Positions 18,816 to 27,588 of a stretch of 64,000 bases of DNA are shown here, piece by piece; positions within the stretch are counted from its first letter, which is position 1; each line of letters starts with the position of its first letter. Below the pieces are notes generated by a model. The model was not told the DNA's origin. It ran no database searches and saw nothing but the letters and a program-made list of their open reading frames with translations. This DNA comes from Hyphomicrobiales bacterium (lineage in GTDB: Bacteria > Pseudomonadota > Alphaproteobacteria > Rhizobiales > Rhizobiaceae): NCBI GenBank assembly GCA_900473685.1, contig UCNE01000013.1, forward strand, positions 372,001 through 436,000, read 5' to 3'. Position numbers and translations under genes: made by a program.

Positions 18816-19721
18816 TCAGCCCACACGGCACCGCTCGGCGAGGAAATCGAGGAAAACCCGCACCCGCGCCGGCATATGGCCACCCTGGCCGAGAAAGATC
18901 GCGTGAACCTCTTCGCTATCGGATGCCGTAAATGTTTCCAGCACCGGAACCAGCGTGCCGCGGCTGAAATCGTCCCGTACCTGAAAACCGGCGAGCCGTG
19001 CCAATCCTGCACCGGCCAGCGCCAGTTCCCGCAACGCTTCACCGTCGCTTGCCTGGATGCTGCCGGCCGGCTTGACCGTTATTTCCGCGCCGTCAACCGA
19101 AAACGGCCAGCCACCGCTGGCGCGGACATAGTTGGGACCGAGCAGGTTGTGCCCGGCCAGATCATCCGGATGGCTTGGCATGCCCTTGCGCGCGAGATAG
19201 GCGGGTGCTGCGGCGATGTGCAGTTTCACCGTACCCAGTTTTCGCGCCATCAGCGCCGAACTCTTCAGCGGCCCCGCCCGGATGGCGATATCGGTGCGAT
19301 CCTCCATGAGATCGACGATATGATCGGTCAGCACCAGGTCGAATGACACATCCGGAAACTGCGCCAAAAAATCAGGCAGAACCGGCAACAGCAGATGGCG
19401 GCCAAACGGGACATTGGTGCTAACGCGAATGCGCCCGCTCGGGCTGTCGTCATTAGCAGCCGCGCGCTCGGCCTCGTCGAGATTAGCCAGCACCTGCACG
19501 CCATGTTCATAGTATCGGCAACCTTCCGGCGTCAGTTGCAGCTTGCGGGTCGAGCGGTTGACCAGCCGCGCGTTCAGCCGGTTTTCCAGCCGGGTCACCA
19601 GCTTGCTGACCGCCGAAGGCGTCATGGCGAAATCGCGTGCAGCAGCTGAAAAGCCGCCGAGATCGACCACCCGGACAAACACTTCCATCTCGCCGGAGCG
19701 ATTGATATCCAGCCGCGCCAT
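18816..19721 (-). CDS. LysR-family transcriptional regulator
   Basis: A 301-residue LysR protein. The N-terminal helix-turn-helix (GGFSAAARDFAMTPSAVSKLVTRLENRL, about 22-49) is followed by a periplasmic-binding-like effector domain starting near IRVSTNVPFGRHLLLPVLPDFL. It belongs to the group with VSKLVTRLE and a C-terminal HARVRVFLDFL-like end. It is divergent from the PRISE-like reductase gene (96-base gap) and most likely controls it. Confidence 0.92.
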   Translation of the reverse strand: MARLDINRSGEMEVFVRVVDLGGFSAAARDFAMTPSAVSKLVTRLENRLNARLVNRSTRKLQLTPEGCRYYEHGVQVLANLDEAERAAANDDSPSGRIRVSTNVPFGRHLLLPVLPDFLAQFPDVSFDLVLTDHIVDLMEDRTDIAIRAGPLKSSALMARKLGTVKLHIAAAPAYLARKGMPSHPDDLAGHNLLGPNYVRASGGWPFSVDGAEITVKPAGSIQASDGEALRELALAGAGLARLAGFQVRDDFSRGTLVPVLETFTASDSEEVHAIFLGQGGHMPARVRVFLDFLAERCRVG

Positions 19722-19817
19722 TGTGCCCTCACCTCACAAATCCTGTGCCTTATCGTTGTCTAGTTCTCAAATCGGTGCGCGTCCATATCTGAAACATCGA
19801 CACATCAGGAGACTGTC

Positions 19818-20873
19818 ATGAACCAGCACAAAACCGCCCTTATCGTCGGCGCCCAGGGCGTCATCGGCGGCAATCTCGCCCGCCATCTCGAAACACTGGA
19901 GGACTGGTCGGTCATCGGCCTCTCCCGGCGCGGCGGCACCTCGACCGGGAAGATGCGGCACATTTCCGTCGATCTGCTCGACCCGGCAGATTGCTTCAAC
20001 AAACTCTCCGATCTCACGGATGTGACTCACATTTTCTACGCCGCCTATCAGGATCGCCCGACCTGGGCGGAACTGGTCGCGCCCAACCTCGCCATGCTGG
20101 TCAATGTCGTCACCGCCGTCGAGAAGGCAGCGCCAAACCTTGCCCATGTCAGCCTGATGCAGGGCTACAAGGTCTATGGCGCCCATCTAGGCCCGTTCAA
20201 GACGCCAGCGCGCGAGGATGAAGACAATCATATGCCGCCCGAATTCAACATGGACCAGCAGGCCTTTCTGCAGAAGCAACAGCAGGGGAAATTCTGGACC
20301 TGGTCGGCGCTGCGGCCTTCCGTCGTCATCGGCGTTGCGACCGGCAATCCGATGAACCTGGCGATGGTCATCGGTCTCTATGCGTCGATGTCGAAGGAAC
20401 TCGGACTGCCCCTGCGCTTTCCCGGCAAACTCGGCGCCTATGACACGTTGCTTGAAATGACCGACGCCGGCCTGCTCGCAAGAGCTACCGTCTGGGCCGC
20501 CACCAATCCGCAATGTGCCAACCAGGCCTTCAACATCACCAATGGCGACCTGTTCCGCTGGAACGAGATGTGGCCAAAGATCGCCCGGTTCTTCGAGATG
20601 GAGACGGCAACACCACTGCCGATGTCGCTCAATGTCGTGATGGCCGACAAGGCAGCGCTCTGGTCGACGATGAAGGAGAAATACGGGCTCGCCGATCATC
20701 CCTACGAGGCTGTCTCTTCCTGGGGGTTCGGCGATGCGGTGTTCAGCTGGAACTATGATTTCTTCGCCGACGGCACCAAGGCACGGCGGCTGGGCTTTCA
20801 TGACTATGTGCAAACCGACGAGATGTTCCTGTCGGTGTTTCGCGAGATGCGTGCCCAGCGGATCATTCCGTAA
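19818..20873 (+). CDS. SDR reductase, PRISE-like (enone reductase / iridoid synthase fold)
   Basis: The 351-residue NAD(P)-binding short-chain reductase begins KTALIVGAQGVIGGNLARHLE and then LSRRGG, the NADP-preferring motif of the PRISE class (progesterone 5-beta-reductase, iridoid synthase). The stretch HVSLMQGYKVYGAHLGPF corresponds to the catalytic Lys block, and WSALRPSVVIG with W, R, P is the conserved substrate loop. Bacterial relatives reduce activated C=C bonds. GGAG lies upstream of the ATG. A LysR regulator is divergent. The natural substrate is unknown. Confidence 0.82.
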   Translation: MNQHKTALIVGAQGVIGGNLARHLETLEDWSVIGLSRRGGTSTGKMRHISVDLLDPADCFNKLSDLTDVTHIFYAAYQDRPTWAELVAPNLAMLVNVVTAVEKAAPNLAHVSLMQGYKVYGAHLGPFKTPAREDEDNHMPPEFNMDQQAFLQKQQQGKFWTWSALRPSVVIGVATGNPMNLAMVIGLYASMSKELGLPLRFPGKLGAYDTLLEMTDAGLLARATVWAATNPQCANQAFNITNGDLFRWNEMWPKIARFFEMETATPLPMSLNVVMADKAALWSTMKEKYGLADHPYEAVSSWGFGDAVFSWNYDFFADGTKARRLGFHDYVQTDEMFLSVFREMRAQRIIP

Positions 20874-20882
20874 TAGCCAATT

Positions 20883-20916
20883 GCTTGCGGCCGTCCATCA
20901 CCGGATGGCCGCAAGC
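20883..20916. terminator. Strong hairpin between convergent genes
   Basis: Two 14-base arms (GCTTGCGGCCGTCC and GGATGGCCGCAAGC) pair with a single G-U-type exception around a six-base loop. It lies between the stops of the rightward reductase and the leftward NDH-2, so it may serve both. It lacks a clear T run. Confidence 0.55.
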
Positions 20917-20942
20917 GCCACGGTTACATATCCGGATCAGGT

Positions 20943-22238
20943 TTATCCGGCTTTGCCACCTTCCCGCGGGGCAGCCTGCAAAGTTTCCTTCTGGGTGATC
21001 AGCCGGGCGGTGTGCTGGCCGCTGAGATAGATCCACAGCCAACTCCAGGCGACGACGAAGCGGCTGCGCGTGCCGATCAGGAAGTAGATATGGGCTATCC
21101 CCCATATCCACCACGCCAAGGCGCCTTTCAGCTTGAACCGGCCGAAATCGATGATCGCCGACCGGCGCCCGATGGTCGCAAGGCTTCCCTGATGGCGGTA
21201 GCTGAAAGATGGCAGCGCCGGTTTTTGCGTCAGCCGTGCCTGGATGACCTTTGCCACATAGGCGCCCTGCTGCTTGGCGGCAGGCGCGATACCCGGCACC
21301 GGCTTGCCATCGTCCTGAACGACGGAGGCGGTGTCGCCAACGACAAAGACATCCGGAAAGCCCGGTGCACTCAAATCTTTCCCGACAATGACGCGGCCCG
21401 CCCTGTCGGCGGCAACACCGAGCCATTCAGCGGCCGGAGAGGCCTGAACACCAGCCGCCCAGACGATGGTGCGGCTGCCGATAAAACGTTCGCCGATCAT
21501 CACTCCCTGTGCCGTGCAGTCCGTTACCCGCTCACCGAGATGAACCTCGACACCAAGCTTTTCGAGCGCAGTCTGCGCATAAGCCGACAGCTCCTCGGCA
21601 AAGCCCGCCAGCACCCGCGACCCCGCCTCAACCAAGATCACCCGGGTCTTGCGCGTATCGATGTAGCGGAATTCCTGCGGCAGGGTGACATGCGCCAGTT
21701 CGGCAATGATGCCCGCGAGCTCGACGCCGGTCGGTCCTGCACCAACGATGGTAAAGGTCAAAAGCGCGGCCCGTGCGTCAGGATCGGTTTCCATCTCGGC
21801 CTGCTCGAAAGCCAGCAGCAGGCGGCGGCGAATGGTGGTGGCATCCTCCAGCGTCTTCAGCCCCGGCGCGACCGGCTCCCATTCGTCGCGGCCGAAATAG
21901 GCATGCGTCGCCCCGGTTGCCAGCACCAGCGTATCGTAGCCAATGCTCTCGCCGCCCCTCAGCGCAAGCGTCTTCGCCGCCGGATCAACACTGTCCACCT
22001 CAGCCAGAAGCGTGGTGACCTCCGGCCGGTCGCGAAACACCCGGCGGATCGGCCAGGCAATTTCGGATGTGGCCAGAAGGGTGGTTGCCACTTGATAGAG
22101 CAGCGGCTGGAAGAGATGATGATTGCGCCGGTCGATCAGGGTGATCCTGACGGGCGCGCCCTTGAGATCCTTGGCCAGCTGCAGGCCACCGAACCCGCCA
22201 CCGACGACAACGACATGGTGCAGGTTTTCGTGCGGCAT
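20943..22238 (-). CDS. ndh: Type II NADH dehydrogenase (NDH-2)
   Basis: The 431-residue flavoprotein oxidises NADH and reduces quinone without proton pumping at the membrane face. It shows the FAD motif VVVVGGGFGGLQLA, the NADH motif IVGAGPTGVELAG, the quinone-site motif APAAKQQGAYVA and amphipathic/hydrophobic C-terminal helices (LAWWIWGIAHIYFLIG, WLWIYLSGQ). I place the start at the ATG 22238, preceded by AGGAG at eight bases; the frame is open to 22334 without homology. It could balance NADH for the oxidative enzymes nearby. Confidence 0.9.
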   Translation of the reverse strand: MPHENLHHVVVVGGGFGGLQLAKDLKGAPVRITLIDRRNHHLFQPLLYQVATTLLATSEIAWPIRRVFRDRPEVTTLLAEVDSVDPAAKTLALRGGESIGYDTLVLATGATHAYFGRDEWEPVAPGLKTLEDATTIRRRLLLAFEQAEMETDPDARAALLTFTIVGAGPTGVELAGIIAELAHVTLPQEFRYIDTRKTRVILVEAGSRVLAGFAEELSAYAQTALEKLGVEVHLGERVTDCTAQGVMIGERFIGSRTIVWAAGVQASPAAEWLGVAADRAGRVIVGKDLSAPGFPDVFVVGDTASVVQDDGKPVPGIAPAAKQQGAYVAKVIQARLTQKPALPSFSYRHQGSLATIGRRSAIIDFGRFKLKGALAWWIWGIAHIYFLIGTRSRFVVAWSWLWIYLSGQHTARLITQKETLQAAPREGGKAG

Positions 22239-22347
22239 GATCGTATCTCCTGTTTCGGGTACAATTTCTACGCTGCCGCAGCCGATACACAACTGCGCTT
22301 TCGGCATGACACCCCTGCATAGGTGACGGCGCACTCACCGCCTTCAT

Positions 22348-22812
22348 CTAGCGCGCATATTCCACCGGCAAGGCCATGCCACTTTTGAGGATTTCCATCG
22401 AGATGGAAGCCGAAACGTCGAACAGCTCGACCTTGCGGACAATCTGCTTGTAGATGACGTCATAGTGCTCGACACGCGGCAGCACGACCTTGAGGATATA
22501 GTCGTAATTTCCGGTCAGCCGATGCGCCTCGACGATCTCGGGAATATCGGCGATCACCTTGCGGAAGGTGTCGATCCAGTCGTCGGCATGATGGGCCGTC
22601 TTGATCAGCGCATAGACCGTGGTCGGAACGCCCATCCTTTCCCGGTCGAGCACCGCGATCCGGCGGGCGACATAGCCAGTCTCTTCCAGCCGCTGGATGC
22701 GGCGCGAACAGGCGGAGATCGACAGGCTGACCTTGTCGGCGAGATCGCCGACCGACAGACTGGCATCCTCCTGCAGCAAAGACAGAATCTTCCGGTCTCT
22801 TTCATCCAACAC
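22348..22812 (-). CDS. Lrp/AsnC family transcriptional regulator
   Basis: A 154-residue regulator with an N-terminal helix-turn-helix (LLQEDASLSVGDLADKVSLSISACSRRIQRLE) and a RAM domain (about 70-145). It starts with GTG after GAGGAG. It is divergent from an aspartate/glutamate racemase gene 172 bases away, which is its probable target. Its helix-turn-helix differs clearly from the Lrp at 7.1-7.5 kb, so the two are not a recent duplication. Confidence 0.9.
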   Translation of the reverse strand: MLDERDRKILSLLQEDASLSVGDLADKVSLSISACSRRIQRLEETGYVARRIAVLDRERMGVPTTVYALIKTAHHADDWIDTFRKVIADIPEIVEAHRLTGNYDYILKVVLPRVEHYDVIYKQIVRKVELFDVSASISMEILKSGMALPVEYAR

Positions 22813-22984
22813 GCCCTACGCTCCTCACTTCAACGACGCACTCAAGAAATATTTGCGTCAATGACCATAACCGTGCAAAAAATACGCGTAAACCATCACG
22901 ATGTCACCCAACAAAGCGAACTCTTTCCGCGCCATCTCGGCGACAATCACGGCATCAACAAACACAGGGAACAGGAACGGCATC

Positions 22985-23704
22985 ATGCGCAAGATCGGCC
23001 TCATCGGTGGAATGAGCTTTGAAAGCTCGGCAGTCTATTACCGGATGATCAACGAGGCCGTGCGCACGCATCTCGGAGCCTTGCATTCCGCCGAAGTCAT
23101 GCTGCATTCCGTCGATTTCCAGACCATCGTCGACATGCAGAAGGCCGGCCGCTGGGACGACGCCGCCAAGCGCCTGTCCGAAGTGGCTCAGGGCCTGGAA
23201 GCGTCGGGTGCGTCTTGCGTATTGATCTGCACCAACACGATGCACCTGATCGCCGATGAGGTTCAGGCGTCGATTACGGTACCGCTGATCAACATCATCG
23301 ACGAAACGGCCGCCTCGATGAAGGCCGCCGGTATCAAGCGTCCGCTGTTGCTTGCCACGCGCTACACGATGGAACACGGCTTCTATACAAGCCGCATGGC
23401 CGCAGACGGTCTCGATGTCATGGTACCGAATGCCGAGGATCGGACGCTCGTCCACGATATCATCTTCAACGAACTCTGCGCCGGCTCGGTTCTCGATTCC
23501 TCACGGCAGGCGCTGATGGCCGTCATCGAACGGGCGAAAAAAGACGGAGCCGACGCGATCATCCTCGGCTGCACCGAAATCTGCCTGATTCTCGATCCGA
23601 AAAACCTGCCTCTGCCCGGCTTCGATTCCACCGCGATCCACGCCGATGCGGCCGTCGACTTTGCGCTGGAAGGCGTGTCGCAGAGCGGCAAGCGGGCTGC
23701 CTGA
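22985..23704 (+). CDS. Aspartate/glutamate racemase family protein
   Basis: A 239-residue PLP-independent racemase. The opening MRKIGLIGGMSFESSAVYYRMIN is diagnostic for aspartate racemases. The two catalytic cysteines are in VLICTNTMHLIAD (about residues 80-90) and AIILGCTEICLIL (about 195-205). It interconverts L- and D-aspartate or a related amino acid. The ATG 22985 has AGGA upstream; an earlier ATG at 22901 adds an unrelated leader. The divergent Lrp regulator suggests amino-acid-dependent control. Confidence 0.9.
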   Translation: MRKIGLIGGMSFESSAVYYRMINEAVRTHLGALHSAEVMLHSVDFQTIVDMQKAGRWDDAAKRLSEVAQGLEASGASCVLICTNTMHLIADEVQASITVPLINIIDETAASMKAAGIKRPLLLATRYTMEHGFYTSRMAADGLDVMVPNAEDRTLVHDIIFNELCAGSVLDSSRQALMAVIERAKKDGADAIILGCTEICLILDPKNLPLPGFDSTAIHADAAVDFALEGVSQSGKRAA

Positions 23705-23721
23705 GCCTCACTCGATAATAC

Positions 23722-23734
23722 TTGACTCAGTCAA
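23722..23734. promoter_or_regulatory. MarR-type palindrome before the MarR-GNAT gene
   Basis: TTGACTCAGTCAA is a perfect 6+1+6 palindrome 36 bases before the MarR-GNAT start codon. It overlaps a possible -35 element (TTGACT), so binding would block transcription. Autoregulation by the N-terminal MarR part is the simplest reading. Confidence 0.5.
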
Positions 23735-23769
23735 ATAAATTGTGATCATGGCATTCAAAGGAGAATGCC

Positions 23770-24771
23770 ATGCCGCACTCAGTCTTGCCATATCCGGTCT
23801 TGTCACACCCCGCCTTTGCCGAAATCGGTGACGACGACGTCGAGGCGATCCGCGCTTTCAACCGGTTCTACACCAACCGGATCGGCGTGCTCGACCGTGC
23901 CTTCATGGACACGCCTTATACCCTCACCGAGGCGCGCGTCATCTATGAACTCGCGGCCCACGGCACCACCTCGGCGTCCCGGCTGACGGAGGAGCTTTCG
24001 CTCGATCCGGCCTATCTCAGCCGCATGCTCAAATCCTTCAGCGATACCGGCCTTCTCGAAACGATGCGAGATCCGGCTGACGGCCGTGGCCGCCTGCTGC
24101 AATTGACGCTGCGCGGCCGCGCTGTTGCCACCGATCTGGCACAGCGCTCGCGCCAGCGCATCGTCGCCCTGCTGGAACCGATCGCCGAAAACGACCGCCG
24201 GGAATTGGGTACAGCCATGGCCTCGGTACAGGCACTGCTGTCCGGCAGCACCGCCGCACCGATCATCATCCGGCCGCACCGGATCGGTGACATGGGCATG
24301 GTCATCTCCAGCCAGGCAAAGGCCTATGCCGAAACCTATGGCTGGAACGGCGAATACGAAGCGCTCGTCGCAGAAATCTGCGCCGCCTTCATCCGCAATT
24401 TCGATCCCGCCGGCGAACGTTGCTGGGTTGCCGAACGCAACGGTACGTTCCTGGGCAGCATTTTTCTCGTCAAAGGCAGCAGCGAAGGAACTGCAAAGCT
24501 TCGCCTTCTGCACGTCGATGCCGCAGCACGCGGACATGGTCTCGGTTCAAAGCTGGTCAACGAATGTATCGGTTTTGCCAGAGACTGTGGCTACCGGCGG
24601 CTCGAACTCTGGACCAACGATATCCTCACCGCTGCACGCCGCATCTACATCGCTGCCGGGTTTACGCTGGAGAAGGAAGAGACGCACCATTCGTTCGGCA
24701 AGGACTTGAACGGTCAGACCTGGGCGCTCGATCTGACCGCAACAGCGTCCGGTAACGCGCTGCCGGCCTGA
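23770..24771 (+). CDS. Bifunctional MarR regulator / GNAT acetyltransferase
   Basis: The 333-residue protein fuses a MarR wHTH domain (about 20-160; VIYELAAHGTTSASRLTEELSLDPAYLSRMLKSF) to a GNAT acetyltransferase domain (about 165-330; LLHVDAAARGHGLGSKLVNECI is the acetyl-CoA motif A). This architecture is known in actinobacteria and rhizobia; acetyl-CoA or the acetylated ligand could tune DNA binding. The GGAG site six bases before ATG 23770 is clear. Its last 58 bases overlap the convergent FAD monooxygenase gene. Confidence 0.9.
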   Translation: MPHSVLPYPVLSHPAFAEIGDDDVEAIRAFNRFYTNRIGVLDRAFMDTPYTLTEARVIYELAAHGTTSASRLTEELSLDPAYLSRMLKSFSDTGLLETMRDPADGRGRLLQLTLRGRAVATDLAQRSRQRIVALLEPIAENDRRELGTAMASVQALLSGSTAAPIIIRPHRIGDMGMVISSQAKAYAETYGWNGEYEALVAEICAAFIRNFDPAGERCWVAERNGTFLGSIFLVKGSSEGTAKLRLLHVDAAARGHGLGSKLVNECIGFARDCGYRRLELWTNDILTAARRIYIAAGFTLEKEETHHSFGKDLNGQTWALDLTATASGNALPA

Positions 24772-26003
24772 GGCGGCAGGGAAAGCCAGTCATGCTCCGT
24801 CAAACCCGCAGATTTGAACGGATCGATCACCGTGCCCGCAACGATCGCAGCCAGAAACCCGGGCATCGGCGGCACTTTGGCGATGGTCGAAACCAGCCGG
24901 TCTCGCACCCAGGCAATCGCGGTTGAATCCGACTGGTAGAACGGCGTGAAGGCCAGCGACAGCATCTGGAACAGCCTAACATGATTGCGCCTGGCGCGCG
25001 CATAGGCCGCAAGGGCAGAGGGGATGTCGGCGGAACTGGCCAGCGCATGGCTGAGTGCCGCCGCATCGAGCAGGGCCATGTTGGCGCCCTGCCCCAGTTG
25101 TGGACTGGTCGAATGGGCGCTGTCGCCGATGAAGACGACATTACCGCTATAGGGCGGCAGAGTCGTCCGGTGGGCATAACGTGCCAGCGTCAGCTGGTCC
25201 CAATCATCAATCTGGTCAAGAAAAGGCTGGCATTCTGGCCAATAATCACGAATGACCGTCTTCCACCCCGCAAGCCCGGCAGCCTTGACCGCCTCGACAT
25301 CGGCGATCTTCAGGCTCCAGAAGAATGCCACCTTATCCTGTCCGCCCACGGTGGCGCGGCCGGAAGGCAGCAGCCCGATCATCACCTTGGCCTTGTCGTA
25401 GCGCTGCGACAGTGCTGTTCGATCATAAGTGGCTCCCGCGCCATTCAGCGTCGCCCAGAAGGCGCCGTAGGTCAGGTCGCGAACGCGCGGTGCCGATGTA
25501 GACCCCGCCGCCAGGAGCGAACGCGCGCCGCTGGCATCGATAACCAGATCGTAATCGCCGGTATCCTGAGATCTCTGATCCTTCAGCACGGCACGATTTC
25601 CGCGCTGCAGGGCCGAGGTCAGATTGACGCCCGTACGAATCGGAATGCCACCGGCAACCGCCGCATCATGCAGCGTATTGAACAGCGCTGCCCGCTGCAC
25701 CGCAAGGCCATAGCGCCCGCCCGGTGCCGCATCATAGCGCACGTCAAGCACCGTCCGGCCACTGATCGCATCGGCGCCATGCAAGCGGTCGATGCGATTG
25801 CCGAGTGTCTGGATGGTGTCGAACAGGCCAAGCGCGGCAAGGACCGTCAGGCCGGTCGGCTGCATCAACAGGCCTGAGCCAACGGGCGCCGGCGTATCGA
25901 AGCGTTCGAGGATTTCAACCCGGTGACCAGCGCGGGACAGGAAAAGTGCCGCCGCCAATCCCGCAGGACCCGCGCCCACCACGCCAATATCGAGCTGTTT
26001 CAT
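24714..26003 (-). CDS. FAD-dependent monooxygenase (aromatic hydroxylase type)
   Basis: The 429-residue flavoprotein has the group A monooxygenase motifs: GVVGAGPAGLAAALFLSRAGH (FAD), a DG-type region YDLVIDASGARS and GDSAHSTSPQLGQGANMALLDA (second FAD motif). Such enzymes hydroxylate phenolics or similar rings with NAD(P)H and O2; the substrate is unknown. The ATG 26003 is preferred over a TTG one codon earlier. Its 3' end overlaps the convergent MarR-GNAT gene by 58 bases. Confidence 0.87.
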   Translation of the reverse strand: MKQLDIGVVGAGPAGLAAALFLSRAGHRVEILERFDTPAPVGSGLLMQPTGLTVLAALGLFDTIQTLGNRIDRLHGADAISGRTVLDVRYDAAPGGRYGLAVQRAALFNTLHDAAVAGGIPIRTGVNLTSALQRGNRAVLKDQRSQDTGDYDLVIDASGARSLLAAGSTSAPRVRDLTYGAFWATLNGAGATYDRTALSQRYDKAKVMIGLLPSGRATVGGQDKVAFFWSLKIADVEAVKAAGLAGWKTVIRDYWPECQPFLDQIDDWDQLTLARYAHRTTLPPYSGNVVFIGDSAHSTSPQLGQGANMALLDAAALSHALASSADIPSALAAYARARRNHVRLFQMLSLAFTPFYQSDSTAIAWVRDRLVSTIAKVPPMPGFLAAIVAGTVIDPFKSAGLTEHDWLSLPPQAGSALPDAVAVRSSAQV

Positions 26004-26087
26004 CAAGGCCTATCCGGATATCGTTTCCGGCTGCATCTCTACCAGCGGGCGCGACAGTCAGTCCAGCCGATTAAAGCTGCACCGCCG

Positions 26088-26492
26088 TTACGCTGCTGCG
26101 TCATACGCGGCACGGGCGGCCCGGATCGCCTGATGATGCTCGACCGACCATTTTACCAGGCCTTTGACCAACACGAGAAAAGACTGGCCAAGCGGCGTCA
26201 AGCTGTATTCGACGCTGGGCGGCTGAGTCGGAAAGACCTGCCGGCCGATATAGCCATCGCGCTGCAGATCACGCAGCGTCTGCGTCAGCATGCGCTGGGA
26301 AATATCCGGGATCAGGCGGCGCAGCGCCGAAAACCGCATCGGCCCATCAGCCAGCGCCAGGATCATCAGCGTGTTCCACTTGCCGCCAATATTATCGACA
26401 ACGTCGCGAACCGGGCAGTCCTGCCCTGTGAACATCATGCCTGCGAAGACGGTTACCTGCTCGCCCTCGGTCTTTGCGGTCATCTTGTTCAT
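26088..26492 (-). CDS. HxlR-family transcriptional regulator (YtfH-like)
   Basis: A 134-residue HxlR/DUF24 winged helix protein. It shows the redox-sensing type Cys in DCPVRDVVDNIGGKWNTLMILAL, then FSALRRLIPDISQRMLTQTLRDLQRDGYI and EYSLTPLGQSF. It is divergent from a QorB-like quinone reductase gene, the same arrangement as E. coli ytfH/ytfG and the QorR/qor2 pair, where the regulator represses the reductase and reacts to quinones or oxidants. The same control is likely here. Confidence 0.92.
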   Translation of the reverse strand: MNKMTAKTEGEQVTVFAGMMFTGQDCPVRDVVDNIGGKWNTLMILALADGPMRFSALRRLIPDISQRMLTQTLRDLQRDGYIGRQVFPTQPPSVEYSLTPLGQSFLVLVKGLVKWSVEHHQAIRAARAAYDAAA

Positions 26493-26648
26493 AGGTCGGT
26501 TCCCTTCACGTAACCACCAGAGAAATTACTGCCTCCTTTACATCCGTTTCCAGATAACGAAATAAGAGAAGGTCTCATTTAGGAACCATATCTCAAACGG
26601 GATGCTTCGGCAACAAACCGGGCGCCATTTGACAGCAAAGGAACCACC

Positions 26649-27536
26649 ATGTCCGAAACTCTCCTCGTCACCGGCGCGACCGGCAAACTCGGCAGCCTCA
26701 TCCTTGATGAACTGCTGGCCTCCGGCAAGGTCGCGCCCGCCGATATCATCGCAACCAGCCGCGACACCGCAAAGCTCGCCGGCTATGCAGCCAAGGGTGT
26801 TCAGACACGCGCTGCCGATTTCGACGATGCCGCATCGCTGGATGCCGCCTTCAAGGGTGCCGACCGCATCCTGATCGTTTCCACCGATGCCCTCGACGAG
26901 CCGGGCAAACGCCTGCGCCAGCATCTTGCCGCCGTTGCCGCCGCCAAGAAGGCCGGCGCCAAGCATATTCTCTACACATCGATGCCGAACCCGGAAACCT
27001 CGGTCATCCCCTTCGCGCCCGACCATCTCGGCACCGAAAATGCGATCAAGGCAACCGGCATCGCCTACACGATCCTGCGCAATGGCTGGTACATGGAAAA
27101 CCTGTTCATGGCCCTGCCGCATGCGCTTTCCGAAGGCAAATGGTACAGCGCTTCCGGCAAGGGAAAGCTCGCTCATATCGCCCGTGCCGACATTGCCAGG
27201 GCGGCGGCGAACGCACTCGCATCAGGCTCCACCGGAAATGCCACCTATACGCTGACCGGAGAAACGACGCGTACGGTCGATGAAATCGCCGCCCTCGTCT
27301 CGAACGTCACCGGTAAGCCGCTTGAGGTCGTGCATGTCACCGACGAGCAGCTCGCAGGCGGCCTGAAAGCGGCGGGCCTTCCCGATTTCATCATTCCCGT
27401 CGTCGTGTCGTTCGACACCAACACCCGCGAAGGCCATATCGACATGGTGACAGCCGATGCGGGTAAGCTTTCGGGCCAGAAACTGACCAGCCTCGAAGAC
27501 TTCCTGTCAGCCAGCAAACCGGTTTTGCTCGGTTAA
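26649..27536 (+). CDS. NAD(P)H quinone reductase, QorB-like SDR
   Basis: A 295-residue NmrA-type short-chain reductase with VTGATGKLGSLILDELL and SRDTAKLA, the C-terminal YTLTGETTRTVDEIAALVSNVTGKPL and a DTNTREGHIDMVT block as in QorB/YtfG. Such enzymes reduce quinones with NADPH and protect against oxidative stress. The divergent HxlR gene supports this. A Rho-independent terminator follows at 27545. Confidence 0.88.
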   Translation: MSETLLVTGATGKLGSLILDELLASGKVAPADIIATSRDTAKLAGYAAKGVQTRAADFDDAASLDAAFKGADRILIVSTDALDEPGKRLRQHLAAVAAAKKAGAKHILYTSMPNPETSVIPFAPDHLGTENAIKATGIAYTILRNGWYMENLFMALPHALSEGKWYSASGKGKLAHIARADIARAAANALASGSTGNATYTLTGETTRTVDEIAALVSNVTGKPLEVVHVTDEQLAGGLKAAGLPDFIIPVVVSFDTNTREGHIDMVTADAGKLSGQKLTSLEDFLSASKPVLLG

Positions 27537-27544
27537 ACGGCAGA

Positions 27545-27573
27545 GGGCTCCGTGCAGACGGAGCCCCCTCTTT
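27545..27573 (+). terminator. Rho-independent terminator after qorB-like gene
   Basis: GGGCTCCGT (27545-27553), a four-base loop and ACGGAGCCC (27558-27566) form a perfect nine-pair stem followed by CCTCTTT. It sits nine bases past the stop codon and faces the convergent pdxJ end. Confidence 0.7.
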
Positions 27574-27588
27574 ATCTTTAAGGCTATA

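Noticed and set aside
21012-22322. 436-codon rightward open frame over NDH-2
   Set aside because: Antisense of NDH-2, which has all its flavin and NADH motifs.
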